A DNA stretch of 7,946 nt. It comes from Zetaproteobacteria bacterium. GTDB lineage: Bacteria; Pseudomonadota; Zetaproteobacteria; Mariprofundales; Mariprofundaceae. The translations under genes were made by a program, and so were the position numbers. Positions 6,002 to 7,946 of the stretch are shown here, one piece after another. Every line of letters starts with the position of its first letter. The first letter of the stretch is position 1. The notes beneath the pieces were generated by a model that saw only the letters and a program-made list of their open reading frames with translations, had not been told where the DNA came from and ran no database searches. Location: positions 1 through 7,946 of the forward strand of contig JAJRTX010000115.1 in NCBI GenBank assembly GCA_021545665.1, read 5' to 3'.

Positions 6002-6817
6002 ATGGCAACTGAAGTCACCAAAGATAACAATGAAAAACTGACAAGCTTTCGGAGGGCTTTGAACATCTTGCTCTTTGAAGTGAATACGCCAATTGGCAAG
6101 GTGTTCAATGTTTTGATGTTATCACTTATTGCGCTTGTTGTTTTTGTATCAATGATAAAAACAATTTCTGATATAAGGGAAGAGTGGATCATCTATATTA
6201 ATGCTTTTGAGGAATGGGTGCTTATAGCATTCTTGATAGAGTATGTTGCACGCGTCTACGCTTCTCGAAAGCGATGGGACTATATCAGTAGCTTCAATGG
6301 TATTATCGATTTGGTGACCGTGCTGCCTTTGCTGTTGGTTGGCAATTCATATGTGCTTGTGAGATTACTGCGTTTAACCAGAGTAATTCGGGTTGCAATT
6401 TCCATTCCGGTTGTTCGTGCGCTTTTTGCATCCCTGAAAGGTTCAATAGGGTTGTTAACAGGTGTTCTTATGACGATTGCCCTTATTTCCATACTGGTTG
6501 GAAATATCATATATATTCTGGAGCCTATGACATTTGCCAATGCCTTTGAGGGGACATGGTGGAGCCTGGTCACCATGAGTACTGTCGGTTATGGAGATTT
6601 TATCCCGCATACCGCCGCTGGGAAAATCGTGGCCGCCTGCCTGATTATGGCAGGGATCTGTATGTTCTCCATGGTGACTGCAGTGATTTCGGTTAAAGTC
6701 GGGCGTATGATCAACAATGTGAGCAAGTGCTCCAATTGTCAGCACAGAATAGCAGAAAATTTCTTGTTTTGTCCTCACTGCGCTGAGCCCCAGATGCATG
6801 AAAACGATTTTAATTGA
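6002..6817 (+). CDS. Voltage-gated potassium channel with C-terminal zinc ribbon
   Basis: This 271-residue inner-membrane protein has the full six-segment Kv-type layout. S1 is about 34-55; S2 about 68-87 with Glu80 in FLIEYVARV; S3 about 98-113 with Asp103 in GIIDLVTVLP; S4 about 117-135 with arginines every third residue (121, 124, 127, 130), a normal voltage sensor. S5 is about 151-174, the pore helix WWSLVTMS leads to the potassium filter TVGYGD (194-199), and S6 is about 207-233. The cytoplasmic tail carries a zinc ribbon, Cys243-x2-Cys246-x10-Cys257-x2-Cys260, in place of the RCK or cyclic-nucleotide domains often found there. It should carry a voltage-gated potassium current; the ribbon may bind zinc or a partner. 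The start at 6002 is backed by a purine-rich block. No link to flagella beyond adjacency is visible. Confidence 0.92.
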   Translation: MATEVTKDNNEKLTSFRRALNILLFEVNTPIGKVFNVLMLSLIALVVFVSMIKTISDIREEWIIYINAFEEWVLIAFLIEYVARVYASRKRWDYISSFNGIIDLVTVLPLLLVGNSYVLVRLLRLTRVIRVAISIPVVRALFASLKGSIGLLTGVLMTIALISILVGNIIYILEPMTFANAFEGTWWSLVTMSTVGYGDFIPHTAAGKIVAACLIMAGICMFSMVTAVISVKVGRMINNVSKCSNCQHRIAENFLFCPHCAEPQMHENDFN

Positions 6818-6918
6818 CACTACTCTCCGGTAATCTGAATTGCTTCATTGCTTTGTACCAGTCTGCGACACAGGCGTATCGTGATTGATGGACAATGAAT
6901 TAGGTTTGTGAAAATACA

Positions 6919-6925
6919 GAGGGGG
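6919..6925 (+). promoter_or_regulatory. Ribosome binding site of the UPF0114 gene
   Basis: GAGGGGG at 6919-6925 stands five bases before the ATG at 6931 and fixes that start. The 113-base gap in which it lies (6818-6930) shows no clear terminator. A weak sigma-70-like pair, TTGTAC (6853-6858) and TATCGT (6877-6882) with an 18-base spacer, is too poor to call. Confidence 0.7.
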
Positions 6926-6930
6926 TAGGT

Positions 6931-7440
6931 ATGAAATCGTTTTTTGAAACCGTGTTATGGAATTCGCGTTATATGACACTGCTGGCGGTATGGTCCTGTA
7001 TTGTTGGTATGGCGCTGCTATTTACACTTTCGGCCATTGATATGGGCAAGCTGCTGATCGAGTCTGTTGATGTGTATGTATTTGGTCATGAGCAGCCTGA
7101 CTTCCACACGATGGTAGTGAGCCATGTGATTACTGCGGTGGATGATTTTCTGCTGGCCATGGTGTTGCTGATCTTTGGTCTGGGGGTCTACGAACTGCAT
7201 ATCGATCCGCTGGAGTGTGCCCGCAACAATCCTGCTGCCGGCAAGCTGTTGAAGATCGAATCTTTGGATGATCTGAAAGATCGTTTGGGCAAAGTGATTC
7301 TGATGATCCTTATTGTCGCTTTTTTCAAGAATGTGCTGCATGTGACATTCGGTAATCCGCTCAATATTCTCTATATGGGCGGCGGTATTTTCCTTGTTGC
7401 ACTGGCTCTGTATTTTGGTCACAAGGCTGGCGACCATTAA
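6931..7440 (+). CDS. UPF0114/YqhA-family inner-membrane protein
   Basis: This 169-residue protein belongs to the UPF0114 (YqhA-like) family of inner-membrane proteins, whose biochemical role is not established. Family features are an N-terminal FFETVLWNSRYMTLLAV (residues 4-20), the central VDDFLLAMVLLIFGLGVYEL motif (70-89 region) and a later LDDLKDRLGKVILMILIVAF block (112-131). Hydrophobic segments at about 14-36, 62-87, 121-138 and 144-163 suggest four membrane spans, with a soluble loop between the second and third. The start is backed by GAGGGGG. The stop is three bases from the next ATG, so this gene and the following potassium channel are likely one transcription unit, hinting at a shared role in ion homeostasis; that link is inference. 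Confidence 0.88.
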   Translation: MKSFFETVLWNSRYMTLLAVWSCIVGMALLFTLSAIDMGKLLIESVDVYVFGHEQPDFHTMVVSHVITAVDDFLLAMVLLIFGLGVYELHIDPLECARNNPAAGKLLKIESLDDLKDRLGKVILMILIVAFFKNVLHVTFGNPLNILYMGGGIFLVALALYFGHKAGDH

Positions 7441-7443
7441 TCC

Positions 7444-7946
7444 ATGAATTTGCGAACTACCTGGCAGCGGAGCCTTGATGTAGGCATGTTTCTCACCACG
7501 ATCATGGCTATTGTTGTCCCGTTTGTGAAGCGATTCCCTGAATGGTCGCTTGTCGTTATTCTTGTTACTTTTGTTATCATGTTTTTTTATCGTTGGTGGA
7601 TCGCTGACAACCGTCAGGTATGGATGAAAGAAAACTGGCTGGATCTGGTTCTTCTGGTGTTGTTATCTTCACCTGCTCTTCGAATGTTGATGGCGCTAAG
7701 GCTTGCCCATCTTCTCCCTGCCTTGAGACTGGGGGCATTGCTTCGTGCCAATAAAGAGCGATTAATCCGCCTGATTCTTTTTTCGGGAGAAAGCCTGCCG
7801 GTTGCTATGTCTATGATGTTTGGCCTGGTATTTGTGTTCGGCACGACTACATTTCTACTTGAACATGGCCAGAATCCGCAGTTCGGTCAAATACAGGATG
7901 GCTTGTGGTGGGCCTTTGTCACATTAACCACGGTTGGTTATGGAGA
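7444..7946 (+). CDS. Second potassium channel, 5' part, atypical voltage sensor
   Basis: The frame is open from ATG 7444 to the end of the window (167 codons plus two bases), so the C-terminus is missing. The layout is Kv-like: hydrophobic segments at about 12-28, 34-50, 64-77 and 80-100, then a pore-domain helix at about 118-139, pore helix LWWAFVTLT and filter TTVGYG (162-167) at the very edge. Unlike the first channel, the putative S4 has irregular basic residues (Arg80, 86, 95, 101) rather than one every third position, and S2 lacks the usual acidic residue, so gating may not depend on voltage. The ATG three bases after the preceding stop has no strong ribosome binding site, consistent with translational coupling. 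A tail regulatory domain cannot be judged. Confidence 0.85.
   Translation, partial: MNLRTTWQRSLDVGMFLTTIMAIVVPFVKRFPEWSLVVILVTFVIMFFYRWWIADNRQVWMKENWLDLVLLVLLSSPALRMLMALRLAHLLPALRLGALLRANKERLIRLILFSGESLPVAMSMMFGLVFVFGTTTFLLEHGQNPQFGQIQDGLWWAFVTLTTVGYG

Noticed and set aside
6455..6820. Open reading frame of 121 codons on the minus strand, rich in Cys and His
   Set aside because: It is antisense to the channel pore and zinc ribbon; the Cys/His content mirrors the opposite strand rather than a true metal-binding protein.
6853..6882. TTGTAC-N18-TATCGT as a sigma-70 promoter for the UPF0114 gene
   Set aside because: Only three and four of six bases match the two boxes, a level expected by chance in a sequence of this composition.

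Overview
The window reads as an end-of-operon flagellar locus from a diderm (Gram-negative) bacterium, followed by a small group of ion-channel-like membrane protein genes. All genes lie on the + strand. Genes for the P-ring protein FlgI and the L-ring protein FlgH imply an outer membrane. The csrA-fliW pair beside flgK/flgL, plus a FlgJ without a muramidase domain, fits a deep-branching proteobacterial lineage (for example Zetaproteobacteria or Magnetococcales) or Desulfobacterota better than enteric gammaproteobacteria. That taxonomic reading is inference from gene order and protein style only.

Bases 1-5797 hold flgH (3' end only), flgI, flgJ, flgM, flgN-like, flgK, flgL, csrA and fliW. They are packed very tightly: four-base ATGA overlaps at flgI/flgJ, flgM/flgN and flgN/flgK, a one-base TAATG overlap at flgL/csrA, and overlaps of 13 and 14 bases at flgH/flgI and csrA/fliW. 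The only real break is between flgJ and flgM. There the last codons of flgJ contain an almost perfect sigma-28 (FliA) promoter, TAAAGGAT-N11-GCCGATAA at 1767-1793. This divides the run into a middle-stage part (rings and rod) and a late-stage part (FlgM anti-sigma factor, FlgN-type chaperone, hook-filament junction proteins FlgK and FlgL, and the post-transcriptional pair CsrA/FliW).

Bases 5798-6001 are non-coding. They contain what may be a decayed end of an insertion sequence, a 9-bp inverted repeat and, just before the next gene, an unusual run of eight G residues. I see no convincing rho-independent terminator after fliW.

Bases 6002-7946 hold a six-segment voltage-sensor-type potassium channel with a C-terminal zinc ribbon, a UPF0114/YqhA-family membrane protein, and the first 167 codons of a second, divergent potassium channel cut off at its selectivity filter. 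The last two are three bases apart and probably co-transcribed. Two potassium-channel-like genes around a UPF0114 gene suggest a membrane-potential or ion-homeostasis module. The most unusual points in the window are the CsrA with altered strand-1 RNA-binding residues, the zinc-ribbon channel, and the channel/UPF0114 grouping.
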